IMG/VR virus record: IMGVR_UViG_3300010155_000028
Span: 1 to 36,652 of that record
DNA: 36,652 nucleotides
DNA from: a virus
Strand: one strand, 5' to 3'
The notes under the pieces: model-generated
Seen by the model: the letters and a program-made list of their open reading frames with translations, nothing else
Databases searched by the model: none
Told to the model about the DNA's origin: nothing
Shown here: piece by piece, positions 1 through 12,900 of the stretch
How positions within the stretch are numbered: the first letter of the stretch is position 1
Layout of the letters: every line of letters starts with the position of its first letter
Program-made: the position numbers and the translations under genes

Positions 1-268
1 TCACATCTGTACCATCAAATTGCCAATTACAATCTGTTGTAGGAGATGACTGAGGCATGTAATCAACAATATTACCAGAGCCATCATCTGTCAAATCCCA
101 CATTAAATTATAATCAGTTACAGCTCCCGCTAAATATGGTTTTAATTCTGCACTAGCTCCTGTTCCTGTTTTAATCCAAAAACAAGAACCATCTATAGCG
201 GCTCCCCCTCCATCAGAAGCAACATTATGTTCTTCAAATCCTATTCCTAGACCTAAACTTCCTGCCAT
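1..268 (-). CDS. Partial virion-associated hypothetical protein (N-terminal 89 residues)
   Basis: An open frame starts at ATG 266-268 and runs without a stop to the left edge, giving 89 complete codons beginning MAGSLGLGIGFEEHN. The visible part is rich in Gly, Ala, Asp and Thr, with no charged coiled coil, signal peptide or membrane segment, as is common in phage fibre or decoration proteins. It starts one base after the stop of the 217-aa gene, so the two are co-transcribed, and its leader is A-rich (AGAAAATAAA before ATG). The MAG start and Gly-rich first residues resemble the start of the 958-aa tail protein (MAGAVGYF), but this may be chance. I do not recognise a family. A tail fibre or tail-tip component is an inference from position only. 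Confidence 0.7.
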   Translation of the reverse strand, partial: MAGSLGLGIGFEEHNVASDGGGAAIDGSCFWIKTGTGASAELKPYLAGAVTDYNLMWDLTDDGSGNIVDYMPQSSPTTDCNWQFDGTDV

Positions 269-269
269 T

Positions 270-923
270 TTATTTTCTAGTATAAACTATACAAGCTCCA
301 GTGGTAAGAGTGATATCTGTTACAGCTAAATAAACTGTCATCCCCTTAGGGAGTTTAACATCCTCAGCTCCAGTTGTAGCAAACATATCTGTATTACCAT
401 CTACATGTTTAGTGATTTCTAATGCTGACGCTCCTGATACAGCAAACTTAGGCTGAAAAAGGTTAGAATCATTACTAGAATTATCATCAACAACTATAGT
501 TAACGTAGCTGTTGTTAATCCAGAACCATTATCACTTATAGTTACAGCTGAACCAGCTAATGCAGCGGAAATTGATATAGCTAGTTTAACTGTATTCGCA
601 GTGGCGTTAATTATATAGTATATCTGGTTATCAAAAAATCCAGTAGGTAAGGTAGCTCCATTTGCTTTAAGTAAAACCTTATCTCCAGTTTTAAATGTAT
701 GTGCAGTCAATGTAAGAGTTTCGTCTCCATGTGTTGCTGATTCTATGTAGTCAGAACTACCTGTAGTAACTACAAAAGGAAATGTATTTAGGTCAAATTG
801 AGAAAACACACAGTCTTCTAAAGCTTGAACAGCAAACCCTCTAATATTAGAACAAGCGTCTCCATCATGCATTAATAAAGTGGGTCCCCCCATTCCTAAC
901 GCTAAATAATCTGTTTGATTCAT
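270..923 (-). CDS. Small structural protein with an FCCH-like beta module (217 aa)
   Basis: The protein is 217 aa and lacks membrane segments. Residues about 58-140 form a repeat-like beta module: a Thr/Leu-rich strand, an AHTFKTGDKVLL turn, a LPTGFFDNQIYYIINAT segment and then TVKLAISISAALAG. This pattern (aHgl..GD.v.....g.lP.g......Yyvi) is familiar from phage tail and fibre proteins and resembles the FCCH-type domain. The C-terminal part (residues 140-217) is another small beta-rich region ending TTGACIVYTRK. Start ATG 921-923 lies 25 bases from a TATATTTG -7 element, giving a short A-rich leader. It follows the giant ejection gene and precedes the partial gene at the edge. A virion decoration or fibre-base protein is likely; the exact role is unknown. 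The plus-strand gene at 35981 carries a similar module. Confidence 0.8.
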   Translation of the reverse strand: MNQTDYLALGMGGPTLLMHDGDACSNIRGFAVQALEDCVFSQFDLNTFPFVVTTGSSDYIESATHGDETLTLTAHTFKTGDKVLLKANGATLPTGFFDNQIYYIINATANTVKLAISISAALAGSAVTISDNGSGLTTATLTIVVDDNSSNDSNLFQPKFAVSGASALEITKHVDGNTDMFATTGAEDVKLPKGMTVYLAVTDITLTTGACIVYTRK

Positions 924-947
924 TTTTTTTTATTTTTTAGTATTATA

Positions 948-979
948 CAAATATAGTAAATTTTCTTCTAATTTTCTAA
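948..979 (-). promoter_or_regulatory. Bacteroidota-type promoter for the 217-aa gene
   Basis: On the minus strand the octamer TATATTTG (plus 948-955) matches TAnnTTTG, the -7 element of the Bacteroidota primary sigma factor. Twenty bases upstream is TTAG (976-979), close to the TTTG -33 element. The predicted start site gives a leader of under 20 bases to ATG at 923. The element lies in the 76-bp gap after the giant gene. No clear terminator is visible there, so the downstream gene may also receive read-through. Confidence 0.65.
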
Positions 980-999
980 CAATTTACTGTTAATATTTA

Positions 1000-3900
1000 T
1001 CACTCTAAATATATATCTTTAGGAGCGTCATCTTTATCTTCTAAAATTATTTCTTCAGAAGGTACATATAAATCTTCTAAATATATTTTTTCTAAAGAAT
1101 CGTTATCAATAAAGTACATTCCATTTTCATCAGTTAATATTATATCTCCAGTTATATCGTCAAAATAGTCGTATTGAGGGAAATCTTGATGTGGAATAAC
1201 TCTATATTCCCACACTTTATCTTCATATGTTCTTTCATTATCACCTCCATAGATTTCTTCTATTGATTTTCCTCTGTGTGATTTTTCCCAATCAATCAAC
1301 CATTGTTTCAATTCATCAACTGTTATTTTACGATTCTCAAACAGTTTCTTTTGTTCTACATATTCTGGAGTATCATGATACATTCCAAATGGTAATGGAG
1401 GGTTAAATGCAGGACTAAAACGATGTGATGGTTCTCCATAATTTATATCTAAAAAGTCAATATGCTCTTGCCATTCCTTTCTATCAAGACTAAACATATC
1501 TCCCACTTCATTTAAGTATTGGTCAATATGTTTTTGGAATGGAATCTGAGAACCACTTCCAAACAGAAATATTAATTTCTGAGCATCATTAATCATAGAT
1601 AATAATCTAAGTTCATCTCTATATTTATCAAATCCATCATGTAATAATTCATCACCTTTAACTGTAAGTCCTGATTCCAGTTTTACACCCTCATTTTCTC
1701 CAAAAAATGTTTGACCAGTACCTTCATACCAAGTCCAGAAACTCTCTGGGGCTGTGTTTACAAGTTGTTCATAAGCAAGCATTATATGAGGCATAGAACT
1801 CGCTAGAATATCTTCCTTGGTTTCCCCAACCTTACTATACATACCAGATTCATAAATATCTGTAGGTATTTCTCCTAGTTCTTCTATATCCGCCCAATTC
1901 ATTGTAAGGTTCATAGTAACTTCCGTTAATAGATTTGATGCTTTTGAATACCTTGTAGTTCCTAAGAACATAGCATTACCTATTATATGTTTTGTAATAT
2001 TTTCTCTATTAAATACTCTATTCAGATTGGTAAAATAATCGTGCTCTAATTCTTTTAATTTTGTATATAATTCCTCTTCATGAAGATGTTCCCCTTTAAA
2101 TCTAAAATTAGTAACAGGTACTACTGTACCATCCTCTAATGTTATATACTCCCCTTCTTCCCCATGTGTTTCTAATAAAGCTTGTCTTTTTGCTATATAA
2201 TCATATGTTAAAAACTCTGCACTAACTCCCATACTGTATCCTGCACCAGCTGTAAATATTGTTGACATTTGTTTTATACCTTCAGCTCTTTCTCTTGGAG
2301 TGGACTCTGCTCTAGTTAAAAGATTCATTCCTCTTGAGAACATTAAAGATTCTAGATGACCAAAAGAAGACATATATGTTAACATAGGAGCTATTTTAGG
2401 ATTATCAGTAATCTTAACTTGATTCCATACTGTATTACCACCAGGAATTTGTATATGTGTTCTACCATCAAATTTAAGAGATATATTTTTATATTGAGCT
2501 GTCGTTCTATCAGCAATAGAAGCGGCGTCTAATATTTCTCTTCTAAATCTATCAGAATATTCTGAATTAGTATTAAACTCTCTGTCATTAAATCTTTCTC
2601 CTGTTATTTTAAAGAACTCCGTTTTGAATGATGGCATATAAACTAGATTCATTGTCATCCTGTCTACCATACCTAATCCATAATTACTAGCTGATTGCAT
2701 CCAATTATGTTTCCCAAATAAATCTTTACTAAATTCCATATTATGTCTAGTAAATTTATGTATTGTAGGGGAGTTAGTTAAATGCTGAAGTTTAGTAGCT
2801 GTAGTTTCTAAATTTGATATTCCTGTTTCTTTAAATGTACCCGCACTACCTCCACCATAAAATATAGAACTTGGAATATTTATAAGTTTTCTAAGTCTAC
2901 TTCTTTGTTTATCATGAACAACTCCTAACATATCATACCATTCTGTAGGAGTTGTTTTTACACCAGCAGTTATAACCCTATATGTTTCTATTGGTAATTC
3001 TACAGCAAATCTACCTAATCTAAATAACTTAAGAGCATATGTTCCTCCCATAGTATTTTTAAGCATCTTTTGGAGCTTGCTATTTTTAGGCATAAATAAT
3101 TGAAGTTCTGTAGCATTTTGCATTCTTAATCTAATAGCATCATACCATGTATGATATTTAGCATCAGAAGAAGAATATTTAGATTCTGTTATTAATTTTC
3201 CAACATCTTTTATCTTCTGACTTAAATAAAAATCTCTATTAACTTCATATATTGTATTTCTCATTATTATTGAAGCATCAAACTCATAAGCTGCTATCTG
3301 ATTAGAAGTTCTATTTATACCTCTACTAGACTTAGTTGTTGTTCCAGTGGTATAATGATTATCAATCCAAGTAGAATTGTTTTGAATAATTACTTCTAAG
3401 TTCTTGCCTTTTAAATATCTAGGGAAATAATTATCAATTGGAGTAAAACTTTCTCCATTTAACTCATTAGCGAATTTTTGTTTAGCTTGTAAATCTTTAT
3501 CCATTATCTCTCTAAAAGTATTCATCATTTTAGTCATCTTAGCTGGCATCTGTTTTATTGCTTTATCAATATCTATATGCTCTACGCCATCAATATATTT
3601 CTTTGGTAAACTTTTATATATAGAACGAAGTTGAGTAAGCTCAAACTCACCTCTAGTCCAATCTTCTCTATATTTATTAGTTAATGCTTCAGTCTCTAGA
3701 ATTGTTTTTAACACATTGACTCCATCAATACCATTTCTTTCTATTTGCATCATAATAACACCAAGCTTCATATTTCTATATTTTCTTCCTATCCTATCTA
3801 ATTTAGTTTTAGATGATTTATCCCAAGATTCAATTGTCTCATTAATATCTAACACAAGAGCAGAATGAGCTCTATTTAATGGAGATATTATAGATTTATC

Positions 3901-6900
3901 TATTATACCAGATTTTTCTATTCCTAAATAATGACTAAGTAATGAGTTAGGTCTAATACTTAATCTTGTATTTATCTTTTCGTCAAGCAAAGGGACACCA
4001 AATATTCTACCAGACCTTAAGTCAAATCCTGTTTCAATTTGTTCAGTTAATTCTGGAGCTCTTCTTTGAATCATAGATTTACTAACTAAGTCTCCTAAAC
4101 CTTGAACAGGGATATATCCATTTGCTACATCCATAGCTGCAGTATATAAATCTTCTATATATGTAACATCATTTTTAAATTCAGCATCTAAAAGTTCTGT
4201 TATTAAATCTCTTTCATATTTAGACATCTTAGATAAATCTATACTAGAGAAAATATCTAAAGACATCTTATGTTTATCCATATTATATTTTAACATCTTA
4301 CCAGATAACTCTCTACTAATCTCAGTATTAACAATATCTAATAATTCATAATAAGATTTATAATCTCTAACTATTGTATGACCTCCCTTACCATCAGAAA
4401 CCTCAATATCAAACTTACCATTATCAAGAGAACGATTTATATTTCTTATGAGATTATCAACTTTATTCATCATTGTTCGTACACCATTTGGAGAATCAAT
4501 ATTATCAACATCAATTTCTCCTTTGAGTAACTCGCTATACATACCTTCTACATCTTTAGATAATTCCTCTATACTTTTATATTTAGGTTCAGATTTCTCT
4601 ATTTTTTCTATAGAAGAGTTTATAGAATTAGTAAGTTCTTTTAATTGCTCAGGATTCATTTCAGCAACATTTTTTCTATCTAATTTAGATAATGTTTCAG
4701 AAATATCTTTTAATACTTCTATATCTTTAATTTTATTTAAATCTATATCTAAGAAATCTCTAACAGCATTTGATTGATTAGTATAAATACCATTATTTAA
4801 TTTATTTTGTACACTTTTCTTTATTGTATTAGAAGAGTTTATAATAGTTTGTCTATTATTTCTTTCTATAGCATCATAAGTGGCTTCTACAACATTATCA
4901 AAATCTCTTTCTGTAGTAGCTGACGCAGCTTGTTTTAATAAACTTCTACTAATAGCAGAATCTTTTATACCAGAAGACTCTATATATTGAGCTAAAGATT
5001 TATTTAAATTCTTAATATAATCTACAGACTCCTTATCTAAATCTTGTTTTATTTTTGTTTTAAAAGATTCTTTTTTAGTTATTATATCAACATCTTTATA
5101 AGATATATGAACGGGCACTCCATACATTGTATCTTTTCGTTCCTCAAAATTTTCTTTATATTTTCTATATGCTGATTTGAGAGCTTTCTTAAAAGCTTCC
5201 TCATTTTTATATTCATGCACATTTGTTCCGTAGCCGTCTGCTGCTCTAGTATATTTATAAAATATTCTTTTATTATTCTTTATACTTGACTGAAATTTTA
5301 TCTCCCTGCCGTCATCTCCTCCCGTAGTAAAAGTATAAGTATTTGGGTCTATTTTTTTTGTTGAAACAATAACATCTTTTAAAGAAAGTTCAGCCATTTT
5401 AGTAGCTTCAAGTATCATTGCTTGTCTTTGTGGCTCTGTAGCGTTTTTATATTCCTTAGTACTTTTAATATAATCAATAGCTGCCTTAATAGTTAAATCT
5501 TTAATATCTTTATTTTCAAGAGACTTATCTTTCTTACTTGTTTCCAAAGTTGTATTAATAATATTTTTAGTATTTCTAAATACTTTATCACCACCTTCAA
5601 CCTCTCCAAATATATTTTCTTCTACATCTTGTTTACTTTTATCTACATCTATTTTTGTTTCTACTTTTACCTCTGTAGGTACATCTTTTCCTATAATTTT
5701 ATAATCACCATAATATCCTTTCTCAATCATTTCTGAATACATATCAACCTCTGATTGTTTTTGAGATATTAATTCTTGAGAAGCTTTTTCATTTTTTAGT
5801 TTATTTAATTCTAATATTAAATTATCTTTCTCTTTTATTACTTCCTCTAAATTAACTGTCAATTTATCTTTATGTATCTCACCCTTTTGATTGTTTTTAT
5901 CCAAAATCTCTGACTCTAATTCCTGAAATTGTTTTTCTAAAGCATCTATATTTTTCTGTATCTTCTTTTTCTGGAATATCTTTGTTGCCCCTAGCTTATC
6001 TTTTGCTTCTTGTAAAGATTTTATTTGTTGTTCTATAGTTATTTGTTTATCATTAATTTCCTCTATCTCCTCATTAATTTTAAATAATTTATCTTCAGTC
6101 GGTTTATCAAGTTTATTTGGAGTTACTTTTAATTGAATCTTCTTACCTTCAGGAGTGGTGACAACTTGCTCTTTAATAGCCCCTGGTGTTTCTCCAACAG
6201 CCATTTTGTCAGCTATATTTTTTATAAATAAAGCTGTCTCATTTGTAGTTTCAAATTTATAATCTATACCCAACTTATCCATTAATGTATTTAATATTTT
6301 TCTAATATTATTAAAACTTTTTTCTTGTATAGGCTCTAATTCAATTTCCCCACTAATAAGTTGAGATAAAAATTCTACAACTAATTCTTTTTTACCTTCA
6401 GCTTTTGTATATACATCTTTGCCTGTTATATCTTTTGTTTTTATAAACTCTGAAATATTTCTAAATTTTCCAATTTCAAGAATCCATTTTTCAACTTGAT
6501 TTTCTACTTCTTGATATTTAGTTGGGTTAGATTTTTCTAGAATATCTACAAATGGATGGCCAATCTGTTCGTGTATAGCTACTGTAGCATCCATATTTTT
6601 AGCATTAAAATATGCTTTTCCTTCATGCACAAATCCAGAAACTGTTTCTGGGTCTATCTTTAATCCTAACTCTTTTATTAAATTACCCCAACTTTCATTA
6701 TCTGTATAAATCTTTACCTTCATATCAGGAGAAAGACTTTGCATAAGATTAAATTGAGTTTTAATTGATTGTAAAGCATTAGTCATTCTACTACTTCCAG
6801 ATTGATTTATTAATTTATCTATAATCTCTACTGTCTCTACATCAATAATATTATCCACTATTCTGTCTGTTATAGCAGTTTTATTATTAATTAATTTAAT

Positions 6901-9900
6901 TTTATTACCAATTTTTATAGCGTCATATCCATTTGCTACAAGATATCTATTTAAAGGTTCCATCTCTTGTATCTTTTCTAATGCATTTTTATGTATAGAT
7001 ACTTTATTACTATCTTGTGTTTTTTCAAATATAGAAGTAAGAAATTGAGATTTTAAATATTCAATTCCCTCTATAGTATTCTTGAAATCCTTTGAGACTT
7101 CTAATACTCTCTCTATAGATAAATTAATACTAACAGACTTACCAGGACCACCAATCTCATATACTCCAGGAGTTTCTGTCATAGTCGCAGATGTCTTTAA
7201 TATATTATTACCTTCTTCAACTAGTTCTAAATACTTATCATTTATTTTTTTATCTTGTAACTCTATATTGGTCTCTACCTCACTTATATCTTGCTTAGCT
7301 ATTTCTCCTGATTTTTTTTCAATCTCTTTTTCTGTAGGATTATAATTAGGGTCATTTTTTTCTTCTCTAATACTATTTATAACCTTATTTTCAAGTTCTC
7401 CCTCAACTTTTTTTATTTTTTCTGATTTTAACTTTGACCTAGATTTAGCAGCTTCAATAATATAATTTGATAATTTAAGCATGCTTTCACCTTTACTTGA
7501 CTTATGTATAAGTTCATAAGAACTAGAAGCTTGTAAATCAGATAAGTCTAATAAAGTTTTATGTGAAACTCCTTCCATTTTTAGAATATCATTAATTTCT
7601 TTTGCGTTAAGAATTTGGCTATTAATAATCTCTTTAGCTGCATCTAACTTAGCGTCTCTATCTGCATTTACAGACCAAGAGTTATAATCAGACTTATTTT
7701 TAAAATCAAAAGTACCTATCTCTTGACCTTTATGATTAAAAACTTTAATAAAAAATTTACCATCAACTTCTTTAAGTTCTCCAAATTCACTCGCTATACC
7801 ATCTAAAACATCCTCACTATATCTAGCCATTCCATTAGAATAAAGGAAATGAGCATCAAGTTTTAAAGACATACTGTTAAGTATATCAGCAGATTTCATA
7901 GCTTTATTATAAGCATCTCCACCTTTCTTTTTATAAATACCATCAACATCAAGATAAAGTTGTTTTAACATTTTATAAACATCTTGTGATGTTTTTATTT
8001 TATTAACAGCTTCTTCGGGGATATTATGACTTCTTAAATGCTCTTTAAATGACCATACCTCACCATCTCCTATTTTAAATGTATGTTTTCCTGAGTTTTC
8101 AACAAATTTAGCTGCCTTAGCATCATTAAGAGAATATACTTTAGTTGAATATGAAGCTATTTTAGATTTTGTTTTTAATCCACCAATAACAAACATATTT
8201 GATAGAAATTGAGATTTATAGTGTAATATTTTAGCATCACTCTCACTTATCTTTTCTCCAAATTCATTTTCATAAGCTTCCATAACAGCCTTAATCTCTT
8301 CATCAGAAGCTAATCCATGACTAAGTGTAAATCCAGTAACCTCTGCCGTATAAAACCCACCAGATACAATTTTTTGTTTTAACCAAGTTGATACAGTCTT
8401 CTCCCCTGATTGAATACCCTGGTATTTTAAATTTGCATTTATAGTACTATTACGACCTCCCATCCATGATAAAGACCATCCCATAACTGCTCCACGAGCT
8501 GTTTCTTCTAATAATTGTCCATATTCTACATCCCACCATTCACCTCCAGCTGTTGATAGTTGTTGATTTACAAAATCCATACTTACCATATATAAGGAAA
8601 GATTAGCTGCTCCAACATAATTTTTTGCCACCTGAGCTTTCTTTATATTTATAGCTCTAACTACCATTTGTGTAGCTTGACTTCTAGTGTATCCTCCAAC
8701 AACAAGCCTTTCTATAGCTACAGCAGAATTACGTAGCATAGCTAATTTCATAGACCCCTTAATAGCCCATCCACCTACATATAATGTAGGGTCAAATACA
8801 ATAGATAGAAGAGCCATAGTATTTCTTTCCCAACCTTCATATTCAACTGTATTATCTAAATTAATCTGCTTACCACTAACCCATCTATATACTCTACCCA
8901 TAAGACTTTGGTCTAGAGACTCCAGAAAAAGCTTCTTTGTAACTCTATCCTCTATACCAAATACTTTCCAAGCTTTCTGCTGTATCTTATTATTTAATGA
9001 CGTAAGAACTACTTCGTATTTTGTATTTGGTCTAAGTTCTCCTGTATCTGGGTTCCACACTATATAATGTCTTTTATCTACATAATCAATTAACTCATTT
9101 TCATCCAAACCTAGCTGTAATCCTATCTGTATTGTAGTAATAGCTTCTTTCGTAGCAGTTTCAAATAACTCTATAGGATATTGATTAGGTTCATCATAAA
9201 CATCAATTTCATTAAATTCATCTAATACATCTGTAAATAATTCATCTCTAATCTCTGCAAATTCATCACTTTCTGACCACCATTTATATAATAATTTATT
9301 ATATATAGCTCCATCTATATAGTCTTCTGAATATAGTTCTTTTTCCACTAAATCTGAATTTTGAACCACCTCTTCAATAGCTATTAAAAACATATCTGCA
9401 GCAGTTCTATACTTATAAGAAGTATTAGAATAACCCTCCCTTACACTAGTTGTAGTATGTGATTGTACATACCTTTCTCCATCCCATTTCCATTCTTTTT
9501 TTATTTTATTAAACTCATCAACACATTGATTATACATATTACCACCATCAACACCTTGAGTTTTTATTATTTCCTCTCCCATCAAAGAATATAATTCTTT
9601 ATATATTGTACCTACATTATATTGAAGAGTATTTGCATTATAAGTAATTAAATTCATTCCTGCAAACTCTGATAAATCTTTTACTATCTGTTCAGACGCT
9701 TCACCTATTTGATAATCTCCCATATATCCCATCCCATGAACATTTTTAGGAACATTTTGTTTAGAACTACTTCCAACTTCTGGAAAATAATCTTTATTAC
9801 TTAATTGTTTAGCAGCATTTCTTAATAATATATTTTTATGCTTGTCTAATTTATACATCCTATTCTTAGCTATTTCATTTATAACTCCCATATCAGCGTT

Positions 9901-12900
9901 ATCCCTAAACCATGTAAATAACTTTTTTGGGGAAGGAGCCATAATCTTTCCAAATTCACTCGTAAAATCTTCTCGTAACAGAGTTGCTTCGGGATATTTA
10001 TACCAATAATACTCCAGAGCTGCATCATATAACTCATTCGTTTCATCTCCGTATTTTTCTCCAAACAAATCACTATTTTTAAATGTAGATTTAGCCATTT
10101 TTCCTCCTCTTATTTCTGTTTTCCCCAGATACTCATCTAATAATATATCAGGTAACCCTAATCCTTTTCCTTCAGATTTAGATTTCTTTCCGTAATTATC
10201 CTCTTCAATACCTCTAACCCAATCTTCTAAAAGTCCATTTGTATAGGCATTTTTCTTATACAACATCTTGTCAATATAATTTTTTATTTTTACTGAAACT
10301 TCTTTATTAACTTCTAAATCTACATTATGATTTTCTTTTAAAATATCTACTATATAACTTTCAATTTCTTCATAATCTGTATGCTCTACGCCATCAATAG
10401 AAATTGATTTCTCCCATAAACTATTTGGAATCATGGTTAATTCTTCTGGCCAAAGAATATTTTTAAATTCATTATTATTATGTTCACCTATATTAAGTTT
10501 CTTTACTAGCCCAGACCATGGTAAGGATGTTTCCTTTTCAAAATAAGCTTCCAAATGCATTGGTGCTATTTTATTTTGATACCAACTTAATGAAGCAAGA
10601 GCTTTATCTTTTTCCTTTTCATTATCTTTATAATAAACATCTATAGATTCTTTTATACCTCCTAATATTGACGATGGAAGTTCCAGTTGATAAATTATAG
10701 CATCTAACTCTTGACTTATACCAAAAACAATCCCATCTTTAGTGCTATAAACAGACTTCATTATACCATCAACTTCTTGATATACCCCTGCTAATTCACC
10801 TTTGTCTTCACCTGGTATTTCTGTAGATGTATAATTTTTTGGTATTCTACCATATTGTGAGAATAGATAATTATTATATAAAGTACCACCTCTAAATGTT
10901 GTTAAAAACTGATTAGTATTAGTACGATATTTAGGATTACCTCCTAATATTTTCTTTATACCATCCTTATCAAAATTATCACCATCCATATACTCTATTG
11001 TTCGTAAAAATTCTTGCGTAGGATTTACATTAGTTTCCCAATCTTTAAGTTGGTCACTCACCTTTAATTGAGCCATAAGAGCTATATTAACATAATGACC
11101 TATAAAAGCTGGATGAGCACGTCTACCTTCTTTACCTTTGATAACTGCATCTCCAAAACCAGCATTTACCATAGCTTTCTTTATTATTTTAGCACTTCTA
11201 TTACTATTAATTAAAGTTCCATCTTTATTTTCAACTGTATATCTATATAATATTGTTTCTTTTATCTTTTCTTTATTTATTACGTATTTTCCTCCTTGTT
11301 CTATTTTATCAAATAATAATTGTGTTTCTTCAGTAAACGACCTATCTGACCATATGCCAATTTGAACATCAAACCCTGCTTCACTAGAAAGAAATTCTGA
11401 ATTTTCTTCTTTACTAATAGTTGGGCCAAATACCTCAGACACATCTGTAAGATACAAACCATGTCCCCAGTGGTCATTTTGTAAATAACTAAATATAGCT
11501 TTAAAAACTTCATATTCTATAGAAAAGTTCGGATAGTCTTTTCTTATCTCTTTAAAAAGAGGACTAAGTTTTAACATATCTATAGTCTCTTGATGTTCCT
11601 TCATATTTTGAAGAACTAAAGGAAATAGTTTTGTTCTCTCTAGAAAATCTTCATGACGCATCCATGTTTGGGTTTTCCCAGCTTGCAATTCTGAACCTCC
11701 AAATTTTAACTCTCTAGCAAGGATACTACTATTCCATATAGGAACTCCTCCACCTCCCTGAAGATTTTCTCCTCCAATAAGTAAATCAACGTATCCTACA
11801 GTTTCTAAATTAGATATATCAATACTATAATTACCATCTCTATATTTTGTTATAAACCCTAAATGAGTTTCTCCTCGGCCGTATAACATAGACCCCATTG
11901 GATATTGATAAACCTTCTCTTTACCAACTTTTTTTAAATTTCTATCTTCTGGTAGATTAGTGAAATCAATCCATTCATTATTATTATCATCCCACATATA
12001 TCTAAATACATATTTTTCTAATTCAAGGTTATCTGTATTATGTTGATTTCCATGTTTTATACGATATGGCATATAATTAATCTGAGCCAGTACCGTTGGA
12101 GCATTCTGCATCCAACCAGAAAAATATTGCCCCTTCGTGAGGTCTACGCTCCCAACCTTAATTACTTCTTGTCTTTTTTTATCCCATCGTTTATGTTTTT
12201 TAGTATTTGGAAGATAAGGATTTTCTGAATAATATGAATCCTCAAATGTACGGTGTTTATTTTTTAAACGTTGATTATATTTATCATAATAACTTCCTTC
12301 TTTTATTGGGACTAAAGTAAAGTACTTATCATTCTTTTTTACTAAATTTCCATTTACATCATAATTAAATCTAACTTTATAAGGAGCATTAAGACTTTTA
12401 CCATAATTAATAAGAATAACACCTCCTTCTTCCCCAAGGTTCTCTTTTAGATATTCAGCAGTCTCAAAAATACTCATATTACTCCCCTTTATGTATCCAT
12501 CATGAAGTCCTTGTAAAACTTCTTCTATAGTATTAAACCTTTTACCTGATATTACTTGGTAACCTTCCATCCTTGTTTGGTCTATTGTTATTAAAAGTGG
12601 TTCAGGGTCAGTATCATCTTCTATTATATCAGTGGTAGATGGTTGTGATATTAATTTTGTATTTTTATTAATATTAGAAGATACATAAGCTTGTATTTCA
12701 CTATTTCCACCAGCTGTTAAAAGAGCGTCATCTATTGATAAAGCTGGATTAAATGATAAAGCATTACTAATATCAAATTCAACAGACCCTGTACCTCCTT
12801 CAGAGTTTTGTTTTATCTTTTCTTTTTCTTTTTCATCTATTAAATAATCATATGCTTCTTGATTAAATAATTGGTCTTGTTTATCTTCATTAGGGAGAGC

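Noticed and set aside
956-999. Terminator after the giant gene
   Set aside because: Only a four-pair AACA/TGTT stem is visible, with no clear T-run in the right place.
4448-4777. Plus-strand open frame of 109 codons inside the giant gene
   Set aside because: Lies fully antisense to a clear coding frame, is Ser/Leu/Ile-rich as expected for the complement of Lys/Glu/Asp codons, and has no promoter or leader. Same reasoning applies to the other plus-strand frames between 7 and 24 kb.
9879-10073. Short minus-strand frames overlapping the giant gene (also at 11301-11513) and the 958-aa gene (27618-27839)
   Set aside because: They are alternative frames of real genes with low-complexity composition and no start signals.
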